The notes beneath the pieces are model-generated. The model was not told where the DNA came from. It ran no database searches and saw only the letters and a program-made list of their open reading frames with translations. Positions 18,801 through 27,016 of a stretch of DNA of 64,000 nucleotides are shown piece by piece; the first letter of the stretch is position 1, and each line of letters begins with the position of its first letter. This DNA comes from a virus. Location of the stretch: IMG/VR virus record IMGVR_UViG_3300046328_000506, positions 1-64,000 of that record; one strand, given 5' to 3'. The translations under genes and the position numbers were made by a program.

Positions 18801-21800
18801 TGTTTCTTCTTAATGCAAAATCATTAAATATTGCAGTTAAGTGTAAAGCATCTTTTTCAGATAATGTAGCTTTTACAGCAGGAGTTAATACATATAGTTC
18901 TTGTGCGTAAAGAAGCTTGCCTGAATTTTTAAATTTTTCAGGATTATCAGTAATAAACTTTTCAACATTGATAGCTCCATTTGCAGGTATTCTTATCTTA
19001 ACTTTGTTAGTAGTTTCACTATCGGCAAATGATAAAATGTATCCCCCAATATCAAATATAGCTTTCTCCCCACCTAAGTTATTATTTGTGAATAAGTTAA
19101 ATAGTTTGTTTACTAAACCAAATAAATTATTCTTACCCTCAGATTTAACTTTCTCATTATCTAATTTTGATAATTCAGTTTGTAATGCTTGGTAGTATGA
19201 GAAGAATGATTTATCAATTAAACTATCTTTAATATGACCATTTTCAGTTACATTTACTTCTGGTTTATAATCAAATATGTTCTCTTGATAATCTTCTTCG
19301 CCAGTTTTACTTTTTTGTCTTGTTAAGAAATACTCAAATATTTCTTCATCTGTTGTTTGCTTACCTTTAAATTCTGTAAGAGTAGTATCTTCTAACTTAT
19401 CTCCAGAATGTTGCTTTACAAGTAAGTTAGATACAATCTTATAATCATCAAATGATAGATTAGTTTTACCAAGAATAACCATAGAGATATTCTTAGTATT
19501 CATCATATTATTTAACTCTTGTTGTATCATCTCGTCAGTAGCACCTTTCATGTTTACTACAGTCTTGATATAGCCATCTAATTCATTACCATCTATACCA
19601 TGACCAATAAACATTACAGTATTACCAGCTATACCTTTTCCACTACCTGTACCACTACCATAGTTATAATCAGAGTTAGGAATACGTAAAGTATCTACTT
19701 GTGATGCTCTTACTTGATATAGTCTACTATATCCATAATTTCTTTCCTCTAAATATTTCTTATAATCACCAAGAGTTTTATCCCCAACACCTTCTCCTTC
19801 GGAACTATATGAAGGATTTTTAAAGTCTTTGATTTTTAAAGTACCAAATGTTAATCCATCAGTTTGTTTAGCTGTTTGTAATGCTTTACTAAACTGTTTG
19901 AATAAATCATCTTTATATTTTTCATCTTTAAATATTCTATCTTTTGATGAAGTATTAAAAATTTCTCCTTCGGCAGCACCTTTATTCTTCCTTACTACAC
20001 CTAATTCAATTGCAGGTTTATTTGGTTCCATATATTCAATTACATACACATTTTTTGCAAACTCGCTATCTTTACTTGTTTCATTATTGTAAATGATTAC
20101 GTGCTCGTGTGCTTTCTTGTAAGTTAATCTAAATGTACCATTACCATTATATTGAATATCACGTAAAGACACTCCTTTAAAATGTATAGGTGTTAAATCA
20201 AATGATTTTTTATCACGTAAAAATAACTTATTAATGTATTGGTTCTTAGTCTTTATTGCTTCAAGTTCAGCTTGTTCTTGTGATAGATTTAGTGCTTTAG
20301 CTATATCTGTTACATACTCTTTTGATAATGCATGAGAATGAAGTATTAAAGAGTTATTATCTAAAAACTTACTTACAATAGCATTAGCGTTAGCAAGTGA
20401 TATTTTCTTTAAGTATTCTCTATATAAAGCTCTAAACTCAGCTATTACTCTTTTCAAATAATCAATTCTACTTTCGTCTTTTCTAATTGGTAAAAGATTA
20501 ATAGATACTTTTTCAGGAATTTCGTCTCCATTTTCTTCCATAGTAAATTCACCAGACAATACTGATTTCCCATTAGAAACAGCATTGTTTAGCATATCCA
20601 TTATATTTATACTCCCTTTATTTATCTCTGTAAAAGAGTTATCAACCGCTTTTAACAGTTCTTGTTTTTTAGCAGTTAAATTATCTATTTCTTGTTGTAA
20701 CTTTTCTTTTTCTTTCTTTAATATATCAACATCAGCAGTTTTAGTCGTAGCTAATGTAGATAATTTCTTTTGTACTTCATCAAGTTCTACAATTTTTTCA
20801 GCAGTAACTATGTCTTCATCAGCTATAATTTCCTTAGCTTCTTGTTGTAATGCTTTTGAACTATCTATAAACTTTTGACTTTCTTCATCAATTTTATTTA
20901 TTTCCTCAGCTTCTTTTTGTTGTACTGCTTTATCGTTAGTAACTTTTGCTTGTGATTGAACTACTGAATATAAGTTTTGATTTACTGTTGGTTTAGCATC
21001 AACAATTAATCTTTGCATCATTTCAACTACTTGCTCAGGTGTGTATTCTGTACCTGTCTTGTGGTCAATGAATTGTAAAGTGTCTTTATTGAAGTTTACA
21101 ACTAATTCTACAGTATTATCTTTACCATGATTTATAGTTAAGTTAGTAAATGAACCTACTGTATCACTTGGTGTATAATTCTCAACTAATGTATCTACTG
21201 TTAAAGATTGAACACCATTATAATCAACACTAATTTTATCTTTTACTACAACACCATTTTGCTTTACATTTTTTATTGTAGCTTCTATTTTAGAAACTTC
21301 ACCTTCGTTACCTTTTTCTTTATTTAAATTTGTTTTTACGGCATTTAAAGCTTCAATAGTTTCTTCTGCTGTATTTAATCCTGTTTCAGTTACTTGTTCT
21401 GCAACATTTATATTTTCTTCTATTGGTGTTTTTGGTTCGGCAGTAGTTTCTGTTTCTATTGTAGGGTCTACTTCTTCTGCTACTTCATCTGGTTGTGCTT
21501 CATTATTTATTTCAGTATCTAAACCATAGTTACCAGCAATAGATGATACAATATCTTTAATAAACTCATTTCTTTCACCCCTTAACTTTCTAAGTTGTTC
21601 TTGTCTTTCTTTATTTGGCTCTGTTTCTTCATCAGCATATTTAAACAGTTCTTTCTTTGATAGCCTTCTATTAGATTCTTCTCCACCATTTGTCACTAAC
21701 GATACATAATCAATAGCTCTTGTTGTAGCTACTCTTACTGCTCTTAAATATACAGTTGTATCTGGGAATGTTGCACCCTCTGTAATATTAGCATAAATGA

Positions 21801-24800
21801 ATTTTCTTTGACTACCTTGTGAATCATCTACAGTTCTTACTAAAGTAGACAACATAGCGTTGTCTATATCTTGCTCAGGATGTTTACTTCTTATTTGTTT
21901 TACAATAGCATCTACTTGGTCTTTTGTAGAAACTATATACATTAAATCATTTACAGAAGTTAAACCAGATTTATCATTTACAGCTTGCTCTAAGTGTGTA
22001 AAGAATTGTTTTTCTTGTGTAGATTGATTTTGATATTCTATACCAGCATTATCAGATAAATTTGTTGGGTCAGAATAATACTCTATACCATTTGTTTTAG
22101 TAGGAAGTTTATTAGATTTATTCTTAGTACCTAATTTAATACCCCCAACTAATGCTTGTTGTAATAAGTTAAATGTTAAGTAAGAAGTTCTGTATGTTTG
22201 CTCTAACTCATCAGTATAAATCTTTTTAACTTCTACGTTTTGTATAAAAGGGTGAAAAGATATTTTTCTATCTCCACTATTATTTTTACCAATTAACTGT
22301 GTACTATCCCCAAGTAGTAATAGTTTTAGTTTTGGAGTTCTATCTTTGTTGTATTTAATTAGGGCTTTGTTTAAAGCATTTGCTTCATCTGAATTAGCAA
22401 TAGTTCCTTCGTCAATTAATAATAACTCTGAATCAATTGTCTTAGTATCAAGTAGATTTATTATTTCAGCAATAGTATTTTCTTTAAATGGAATACTATT
22501 TTTAGTTAAAGTATTTGCTAAGTTATTACGTTGGGTAATATTTGGGGCAGAGATTGTTGTATTAGCAATATTAGTTAAAGCTAATATTTTAGTAATCATT
22601 TGAGTTTTACCACTACCTGCCATACCTGAAACATTCAATATAAATGAGTTCCAAGTCTTTTCAAATAATGCTTTTTCCGTAGCTTTTTCTAAACTATTTT
22701 TAACTTTACCAAAATTATTTCTATTAGAGTTAATGTAGCCATATACTTGCTTTAATACATTTTCCTGTTCTAATGATGGTAAGAAGTTATCTTTTGTATC
22801 AGTTAAATATTTTTTATTGTACGCTTTGTAAAACTCATTAGTTGGGTAACTAAAGATAGTTTCTAATGTACCAAAGTTTGGTAATAGTGTAGAACTAGAT
22901 TGAGTTTTCACAGAATCAATAAAACTTTCCCACAAAGATTTTTTACTATTATCTTCTTTGTATTGCTCTAATATCTCAACATATAAGTTTTGTACTTCTT
23001 TATCTGTAAAGCTATCGTACAAAAAGTTCTCTAAATCTACGTAAAGTAATGTTGCATTTTTAACTCCTACTTTACCCGATTGTGTTGCTAAGGTTATTGC
23101 TACTTCAATAGCAACAACTCTTTTACTAACTTCTTCAAATAGATTTATAGTCTTTGCATCATCAGCAAATACTCTTCTATCTGTCGTAAGATTAGTTTTA
23201 GCATTAGCAACTGATTTTTTAAGTACATTTACAATACTATTAGAAATGTGATTTACTTTCTTCTTAATAGTTTGTAATCTAATATCATCGTCTTCTTTAA
23301 ATCTATCTTTACCTAAATCTTGTTTGATAGATTTAATTGTACTAATTTTAGTTTGTAAATCATCTAACTTCTTAGTTACAGCTTCAAACGCTTTTTCAGA
23401 AAGTTCTTTTAACTCATTCTTACTTTCAATATTAGCCTCTTTAAGTAACTCATTATTCAAAGTATAGTTTAGATTTAACATAAACCTATTTTGAATAATA
23501 GCATCTTCCCAAGATTTTATTCTATCATTTGCAAGTTGTTCTATTGCAGGGTCTTTTGCTTGTGCCTGTTTAAAGTACAAATCAACTGTATTAGATAAAC
23601 CTGTCGCAGATAAATCGCTTTCACCATTAAATTGAACTGAGCCCATCAATTCCTCTTCAACATCATCTATTTCAGTTTTAGTATCTTCATCATTAGGTTC
23701 TACTTTCTCAACTGATTTGATTAGTTTATTTAATCCCGCAAGTCTATCATATTCTTCTTGCAACTCTTGTGGTAAATCAATTCCTTCTAAATTATCTACA
23801 TCAATATCCTCATAATCAGGATTTAATGTAACAAGATTATTGTAAAGACTATCACTTAATTCTGTTTTTGCAGTATTTAATTCATCTAAAAAGTTTTTCT
23901 TACTTGCAGATTTAGGGGAATTTACTAACATAGATTTTAGCAAATCTTCCCCCTCCAATAAAACTTCATCAAGAGTTCTATCGGCAATCTTAAAGTCTTT
24001 TAATTTCGTGTTTAATTGCCCTACAATCTCTCCTTTTTGTAAGGTAGTAGTTTTGTATTCGCCAATGGTTTTCTTACGCTTAGAATTGAATTGTGTGAGT
24101 TTCTTGGTATCTACTTTCTCCCAATCATTCTCTCTTAATAGCAAGTTATTTTTAATCCACTCTTGCTCTTGTATATCATTTGTTAAGCCAACTATTGCTT
24201 CCCAACCATCTGTACCTTTATAGTTTTCGTATAGTCTCTTTTTATCTAACTTTGATAAGACAGCACCTTGTTGTACTTGGTGTTTTAATAGATTACCATT
24301 ATAAATATCTTTTACTTTGTTTTTTAAAGCACTTTGTTTTAATAATAAATTACTAATTTCAGATAATTTTGCAAGAGTTGGTTGGTTTATAGCATACTCA
24401 CCATCTACTTGCTTTTTAGTATCAATAATTGATTTATCTAATTGCTGTATTCTATTTTCAATCTCCACTACTCTTTCGTAAGAACTCTCTGGATTGATTG
24501 TATCTAATTCATTTTCTAAATCTTGCTTTTCTTTTTGTAATCTATACAGTTTACCATAACCACTTTTTAATACAGTAGCTTCTAAGTTATTAGATTTTAA
24601 TATTTCATCATCTACTTGTTTATCAAACATTAATTGCTTGTCATTTGTAGATAATGTAGCTTGGTCTTTACCTGCAATTCTTGCTTCAATTTCTTTATTT
24701 CTATCTTCATAAGACTTATTAAACAAATCTAAATCTGTTTGGCTAAATAAGTCTTTATTAGTATCTTGTGATTGTATATTCTTTATTTGTTCCTCAGTTC

Positions 24801-26997
24801 TCTTTAGTTCCCCAAAGTTATACAACGCAGCACCTTGTGGGTTTGAAGAGTTACCCAATTCATTGAGGTAATTCTTTGCTTGGTCTGAGGTTAATTGATT
24901 TTTAGATAAAGCATCTTTAATACCTGATTTTTCATACAAATCATAATATGCTTCAATTTTATCTTTTGAAGTTTTATAGTTTGCATAATTTTCAGTATCT
25001 TCTTTATCTTCTTGTGTAGCTAATGACTGGTCTTTTGTATATCTGGTATTGCCTAATACACCTTTGTTTTTTAAATCTTCACCAGTCTTAATTAAATCAT
25101 CTTTTCCGTTAGGATTTTGTAAGATATAATCAATAATAGCATTATCTTGATTTTGAATAGCTTTATCTCTATTCCTAATTTTATAGTTTCTATACCCAGT
25201 TGTAGAAGCTGTACCAATAGCTGAAATGCCAAATGTATCTGCTGCATTATCAAATATTTCCTTCCAAGATTTCTTAGCAAAAGCATTACTACCATCAGCC
25301 ATTGACTTAATAAATCTTTCTTCTCTCTCATTACTTGTTACAAATCCATCAAATACTTCATTGTATTTCTTATAGATTTTATTATCAAAGAAATAATCTC
25401 GGTATGTTGCTTGTAATCCTTCTTGAATCAATTCTTCTGTAGTTTCTTCAACTGCTTCATCAATACCTTGTTGTGCAGTCTTAGCCATCCAAGCTGATTC
25501 AGGTATTGCGTTCCACTTTTTGTGAGCATATTTTACTACATCTCCAATTTTACCTAATGAAAATTTAGCGGATTTAGTTGCAGCATCACCAATTACTTTT
25601 GCGCTTTCTTGTTCAGTTAATTCTCTACCCAATTGTTTTGCGTACAAATCTTTGGCTTTTAGAGAATCTTCTACAACTTTCTTAAATACTTTTTCTTGCA
25701 TCCATTTTGGAGAAATAGATTTTGTTATTCTATTCATCCAATCACCACTCATTAACTTACTTAAACCTGTCGCTACTACACCCATAGCTGCACCAGCCAC
25801 AGCACTTTCTCTTTCTGTAAATCCTGATTGTAATGCAGTTTCATACATCCCTTCTGCTGTAGTTACTCCTGCATATCCTAATCCTAACATTGGATTTACA
25901 GCAGTCAAAGCTACTTGTGGTATAAACGAAGCCATAAATCCACTATAAGCAGATGTGAAGTTTGCAAATGAATCAAATGCTCCCCCTTGTTGGTCTAAGT
26001 TTTTATTAGACTGAATGTTATATCCAAAATCTGTAAATGCTTTACCTAACTTAGATTGTGATGTATTTTTGTTATCCCAAGCAGCACCTAACCAGCTATC
26101 TCCTGTAAAAAATGAATTATCAATTACGTATCCTGTAGCTTTACTCAACCCACTTATTGCATCACTTGCTATATCAACAGGCACATCAAACATTCCACCT
26201 GCAACAGAATCAAAGTGAGATACACCCCAAGCTGATTTTTTATTTACAACTTTTCGTGAATCTTCCCCTTTATCTAAAGGTACAAGAATTGGCTGTCCTG
26301 TATTTTTATCAAATCTATAAGTTCTTGCTGTATCCCAACCTAAATCATCTGGATGAAAGTCTTCTAATACGGGAGTACCATCTTCGTTATATTTTAAATC
26401 TCCCGTTTTTTCATCATATACCCCACGTTTTCTTTGTTTTGTAGCGTTCTTTTTAGCTACTTCATAATAATCTTCTACCTTAGCATATAAACCAGAATTA
26501 GTATCTTGTTTAAATTCAGATTCTATTACTGTATTATATGGTGTACTTCCATCTTCTACTGCACCAGCATTTCTCCATTCTAAACCTGTACCTTTTACAG
26601 ATTCAGGTCTCATATCTATATTACCAACATTTACATCAAATCCATTTTTCCTATTGATATAAGAATCTGGAATAACAAGTGAATTGTTATTAGCAGAAAA
26701 TTCCGATTGACTATATTTCCTATAACCATTATTAGCTTTTTGCCATAAATCTGTAATAGACTTTTCATTATATGGCATACCTAATTCTTCAGCACGTTTC
26801 TTACTTCCTTTCTTAACTTGTTCTAAGGTAGGTAGGAATAATTCTGTTGAAGGATTTTGGTTTAAGTGCTGGTATAAATCAGCATTAGCTCTATCTATAC
26901 TTTTTACTCCATCACTATTTGCAAAGTAACTGAAGTAATCATACTTGTTTTCTGGTTGAAATAATTTATCGTCTACTGGTTTTTTTTCTATTGGCAT
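9823..26997 (-). CDS. Giant polyprotein: SF1 helicase, zincin and crAss-like virion RNA polymerase
   Basis: This single 5,724-residue frame contains, in order: a hydrophobic Gly/Ala-rich part (about 345-410, FIPQVALTAVNPMLG) of the kind that inserts in membranes; long coiled regions; an SF1 helicase with Walker A GMAGSGKT (1458-1465), DEG (1529-1531), a GDSTQL motif III and VATTRA motif VI near 1755-1761; a zincin HEAVH (3056-3060); and the RNA polymerase double-psi barrel, with RIPVTGYNS followed by the catalytic DNDGD (4769-4773). The aspartates of DxDGD bind the catalytic magnesium in multi-subunit polymerases and in crAss-like phage polymerases of the phi14:2 type. The protein is probably packaged and ejected to transcribe early genes; whether it is cleaved is unknown. 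Confidence 0.85.
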   Translation of the reverse strand: MPIEKKPVDDKLFQPENKYDYFSYFANSDGVKSIDRANADLYQHLNQNPSTELFLPTLEQVKKGSKKRAEELGMPYNEKSITDLWQKANNGYRKYSQSEFSANNNSLVIPDSYINRKNGFDVNVGNIDMRPESVKGTGLEWRNAGAVEDGSTPYNTVIESEFKQDTNSGLYAKVEDYYEVAKKNATKQRKRGVYDEKTGDLKYNEDGTPVLEDFHPDDLGWDTARTYRFDKNTGQPILVPLDKGEDSRKVVNKKSAWGVSHFDSVAGGMFDVPVDIASDAISGLSKATGYVIDNSFFTGDSWLGAAWDNKNTSQSKLGKAFTDFGYNIQSNKNLDQQGGAFDSFANFTSAYSGFMASFIPQVALTAVNPMLGLGYAGVTTAEGMYETALQSGFTERESAVAGAAMGVVATGLSKLMSGDWMNRITKSISPKWMQEKVFKKVVEDSLKAKDLYAKQLGRELTEQESAKVIGDAATKSAKFSLGKIGDVVKYAHKKWNAIPESAWMAKTAQQGIDEAVEETTEELIQEGLQATYRDYFFDNKIYKKYNEVFDGFVTSNEREERFIKSMADGSNAFAKKSWKEIFDNAADTFGISAIGTASTTGYRNYKIRNRDKAIQNQDNAIIDYILQNPNGKDDLIKTGEDLKNKGVLGNTRYTKDQSLATQEDKEDTENYANYKTSKDKIEAYYDLYEKSGIKDALSKNQLTSDQAKNYLNELGNSSNPQGAALYNFGELKRTEEQIKNIQSQDTNKDLFSQTDLDLFNKSYEDRNKEIEARIAGKDQATLSTNDKQLMFDKQVDDEILKSNNLEATVLKSGYGKLYRLQKEKQDLENELDTINPESSYERVVEIENRIQQLDKSIIDTKKQVDGEYAINQPTLAKLSEISNLLLKQSALKNKVKDIYNGNLLKHQVQQGAVLSKLDKKRLYENYKGTDGWEAIVGLTNDIQEQEWIKNNLLLRENDWEKVDTKKLTQFNSKRKKTIGEYKTTTLQKGEIVGQLNTKLKDFKIADRTLDEVLLEGEDLLKSMLVNSPKSASKKNFLDELNTAKTELSDSLYNNLVTLNPDYEDIDVDNLEGIDLPQELQEEYDRLAGLNKLIKSVEKVEPNDEDTKTEIDDVEEELMGSVQFNGESDLSATGLSNTVDLYFKQAQAKDPAIEQLANDRIKSWEDAIIQNRFMLNLNYTLNNELLKEANIESKNELKELSEKAFEAVTKKLDDLQTKISTIKSIKQDLGKDRFKEDDDIRLQTIKKKVNHISNSIVNVLKKSVANAKTNLTTDRRVFADDAKTINLFEEVSKRVVAIEVAITLATQSGKVGVKNATLLYVDLENFLYDSFTDKEVQNLYVEILEQYKEDNSKKSLWESFIDSVKTQSSSTLLPNFGTLETIFSYPTNEFYKAYNKKYLTDTKDNFLPSLEQENVLKQVYGYINSNRNNFGKVKNSLEKATEKALFEKTWNSFILNVSGMAGSGKTQMITKILALTNIANTTISAPNITQRNNLANTLTKNSIPFKENTIAEIINLLDTKTIDSELLLIDEGTIANSDEANALNKALIKYNKDRTPKLKLLLLGDSTQLIGKNNSGDRKISFHPFIQNVEVKKIYTDELEQTYRTSYLTFNLLQQALVGGIKLGTKNKSNKLPTKTNGIEYYSDPTNLSDNAGIEYQNQSTQEKQFFTHLEQAVNDKSGLTSVNDLMYIVSTKDQVDAIVKQIRSKHPEQDIDNAMLSTLVRTVDDSQGSQRKFIYANITEGATFPDTTVYLRAVRVATTRAIDYVSLVTNGGEESNRRLSKKELFKYADEETEPNKERQEQLRKLRGERNEFIKDIVSSIAGNYGLDTEINNEAQPDEVAEEVDPTIETETTAEPKTPIEENINVAEQVTETGLNTAEETIEALNAVKTNLNKEKGNEGEVSKIEATIKNVKQNGVVVKDKISVDYNGVQSLTVDTLVENYTPSDTVGSFTNLTINHGKDNTVELVVNFNKDTLQFIDHKTGTEYTPEQVVEMMQRLIVDAKPTVNQNLYSVVQSQAKVTNDKAVQQKEAEEINKIDEESQKFIDSSKALQQEAKEIIADEDIVTAEKIVELDEVQKKLSTLATTKTADVDILKKEKEKLQQEIDNLTAKKQELLKAVDNSFTEINKGSINIMDMLNNAVSNGKSVLSGEFTMEENGDEIPEKVSINLLPIRKDESRIDYLKRVIAEFRALYREYLKKISLANANAIVSKFLDNNSLILHSHALSKEYVTDIAKALNLSQEQAELEAIKTKNQYINKLFLRDKKSFDLTPIHFKGVSLRDIQYNGNGTFRLTYKKAHEHVIIYNNETSKDSEFAKNVYVIEYMEPNKPAIELGVVRKNKGAAEGEIFNTSSKDRIFKDEKYKDDLFKQFSKALQTAKQTDGLTFGTLKIKDFKNPSYSSEGEGVGDKTLGDYKKYLEERNYGYSRLYQVRASQVDTLRIPNSDYNYGSGTGSGKGIAGNTVMFIGHGIDGNELDGYIKTVVNMKGATDEMIQQELNNMMNTKNISMVILGKTNLSFDDYKIVSNLLVKQHSGDKLEDTTLTEFKGKQTTDEEIFEYFLTRQKSKTGEEDYQENIFDYKPEVNVTENGHIKDSLIDKSFFSYYQALQTELSKLDNEKVKSEGKNNLFGLVNKLFNLFTNNNLGGEKAIFDIGGYILSFADSETTNKVKIRIPANGAINVEKFITDNPEKFKNSGKLLYAQELYVLTPAVKATLSEKDALHLTAIFNDFALRRNKRDNEGKQIGYYGEVNPDGEKGFKRDFNPKYRYDLIHYLSTILGDEQAKKMWANDDTNTTNYKIDQQTRGKVFGSVKLGTLETHEKPFVLVPFQNDKDKDGKTQMSTVLDRVYRTKSLSKPYPTFLVDIDSLIPEENKKKPAALKKEPVKAQTKPVVNTPTKVEVEPTQSTQELQEELNTISVVKKTRINAITTENVGKSKDEIKKAVQNDKELADLNTRIKQIDKLLNPEKYTEPTLNLNTGNPNFVTNKLDATNRLRNLFGATTLQINFNNEQLQKDLEAGIITQAEYDFHSDPDKVLGYVYKNVIALNEFNGLVDSETVSHEAVHYVLKAVSPQFRKNVINEGRTKFNMFTQTEREVEEKLAQWYGKTYPTYQETNTSILRGLPLAIRRLYVGMREIYLNIRKRLINDSNYVNELFNTLESGIYRDFDVKEYSDDVVIDTALNNKGKRIKAYQSLYKVFSGDGTSNEINLEIANLMQRRKLYDFQYGINDDFQLDLSEAIDKLKGERLEEYKEVVDRVKAEAKQLHIDTFSEAPTEEELEEDTQLALSKLNINDDYEKADARLHLLFTPVKVELEDGVLEDIIPFDTIVLYNYPTVTNEGLYSDNELTKEGDVEVKGKEFHLLDRNKEATESDILIQHLVNTPLYIKETVQEGKTVKETWKKTNGYVDLMQGKSVLNEVFKKAKNSSKNIDPTYDEILKSFEEVVNNTAFKRGSAAFSLFVKFFAPKTFLGETIGNTNNSFYSVVAENSLGEQGVNEVINDSYKEKLSNVLSELYSFYGSTVKRLALNLDIKEGVIEEGKATTLFADLKAITKGKLINHLYTNENGLTPKKSTIAEFQKTGIKIINRPTESNITGKKDAYYLTYNNTPVVKLEIIDKATQNNAEVQENKTSYTIKGTLIPEMLTNDKLPNYLSDMLDKLGVSLPLDLVKEALLKKDNNYNATIGKVLGFSYTQFIADLIGEYSTEATSLYDTNDTVINLINNPSLLQLKENLSFGDDTVNEKSNRRSPVMEYQDVERLASLYEQVIPKMEKEFTKTADGDTKHLNLDNNTQHKAQSLLFKIKNKFFSGEVLDLTAEETNAKVISNSFYKNPLLTGEIDFDEDSIKELNVITNPETGEKMQIVDASVFEQAKIYMEELFVKPLIASKGTSYYAQTVPKSDKATQFVKKIKGDKLLVKFTNDDLLTEKVGKMVDSDLNYFYNQFLPRVENFAKLLVKNQIDSKLYKEVQKLRLKNMSVLTEKQLSTFETLLSKLAKDNKSLLQKSDIKIGFDIAKDYSLHKNIKSIFNGKNKAEITANKINELKDTILKDAREIVKSGYNFIGADLIEKLVEKKLYTNAEFTDLAAFSKKNPTEVVGYNLKRNILKPLIVNGVETQVATEVINPILLDFLTSSVVNGYFIDEAYHGHRFNYKDLVDEIKRAIFLSTNYKTPDLNNPNGLSRFSNIATIEEPFLKKDIYDNAERYKGFTETKDAETKQKVVTPTTLKKSTAPLQTAVIVNALVNEDVDAKLDIDIELIDGLGFMTPLHDNLEQNSYGNKFQDKSQRKNIAGGLFSPKLIKNSYSKLTNELLELGNEYVYNYVEKTLGGTNSPLFQKWNELDRDWDKLTDWFNAINPDTGLQNKNNEAIPEQVIEFDGVTITEPAKTYEDLHTGLLITPKSSKISPNKVNNQFDEDWNRDKIDNRMGGFVISLYQSPVESDIAMITQENYIFSLLGKNYQTTKEIYDTIGNLAEQGLITLDKKSGSFILPENETEKAAAIKSTKEKWFKDKLADILRNMGNISNTLLFATNNIDSSHPLLRNSMYGAIASAIKSFTVKQRFKGFRGTVSNSTGLVNMYNVEVNGKTERMSKKELVRRKFAKLNDRYQLEFKEGVNIEVDELAFTRITEIATGKLLDDKQVKEFIKHLKNYELSAVSKQIVDDTKDLYKVEPMEIMVSRKALSQFEIPEKTTFGEVNNIDWFTAKYQKIFKGKPISSDIIMDKAVEEFELWKLATQPKLTRIPVTGYNSVQMTKIVEFYDSQDNTVLVPSELTLIAGSDNDGDMVTLEFYDTNRKDTPERAIRRTMFNAKKRALLDPFNIRTLFSPINFEKLKERKQALEQRQSDSYKMGFNSPVSKMIVQKNNNDGKAGVGIFVKLSEVYYNMYRIAKTLKDSGVVNADKFNQPIYFNGKVYDSILGGARTENGEVVDGYTSTVSSFPISKEKLKEEFDADTTLTPIEKSAYKIKVDTNQPIAGYRLQNGEYFREELILVNKILENYSNASLDNAKEALLGWLNVNEKTWNLFGGAIVAQIDEEDMTNLMVHPYTLGLIKSLNAKNSIFSKSDKKLSLDSLLKLYLFKKDKIQKLVDENGEEIKRDTDGSVQLESTDNAGNATVETLNWGFNLYTKSEIEKAIRERVLEKMGNFRDTLQGTDEEIEKAVAKEIRRRTKEEKLESESEFETISSYLKSTNANPVSLTAKLEDLTDEEKKNTKKYVFASLYQLQQLGSEVMKSNGILRTLQGTSGNEYNNIRLLESTLSTLGYTGNIDEAVVQLETELLNNTDSDSITEVIEEDSAKLFSPRKLVAYNNFVKQAIKGIIYDYKIKKGMFIHKLPQVSETFDKIRNKADTVYNKFKSEGAYKSLEKEFDKFLIAKYLGGYKNSLSEVQGFRWLNELRKLDLSKTNHRYKFIKYLPKFLEEIRNGDNKLKNDKFVVENIQTDSLDNMITLELSNATALTPETKNLINVRYNNLSSYGALGQAFKQALFLQTLISKTHNLGKGSFAEVMSVDVNTNYSDFLKNQLEEYKGKDSTLDTDLALFEEQYYLFNPDKTYSARHNVQFGESSKIRAQLYINSEAEIMNSLTVDKFLEGVYTNSKDKIRNDLPKFINYTYVKKYEEKNRYVSVLYKLSDDKSTYNRVFTAGLKSINSYATNADKIAMSLYPIYNTIEFEETADLEGVQNKIAEINQYATTNNLTGKKELMFTGGVKLDIANEIDNTDLNDKLMELGIVTTKCEA

Positions 26998-27016
26998 TTG
27001 ATTTATGTTTTATAAA

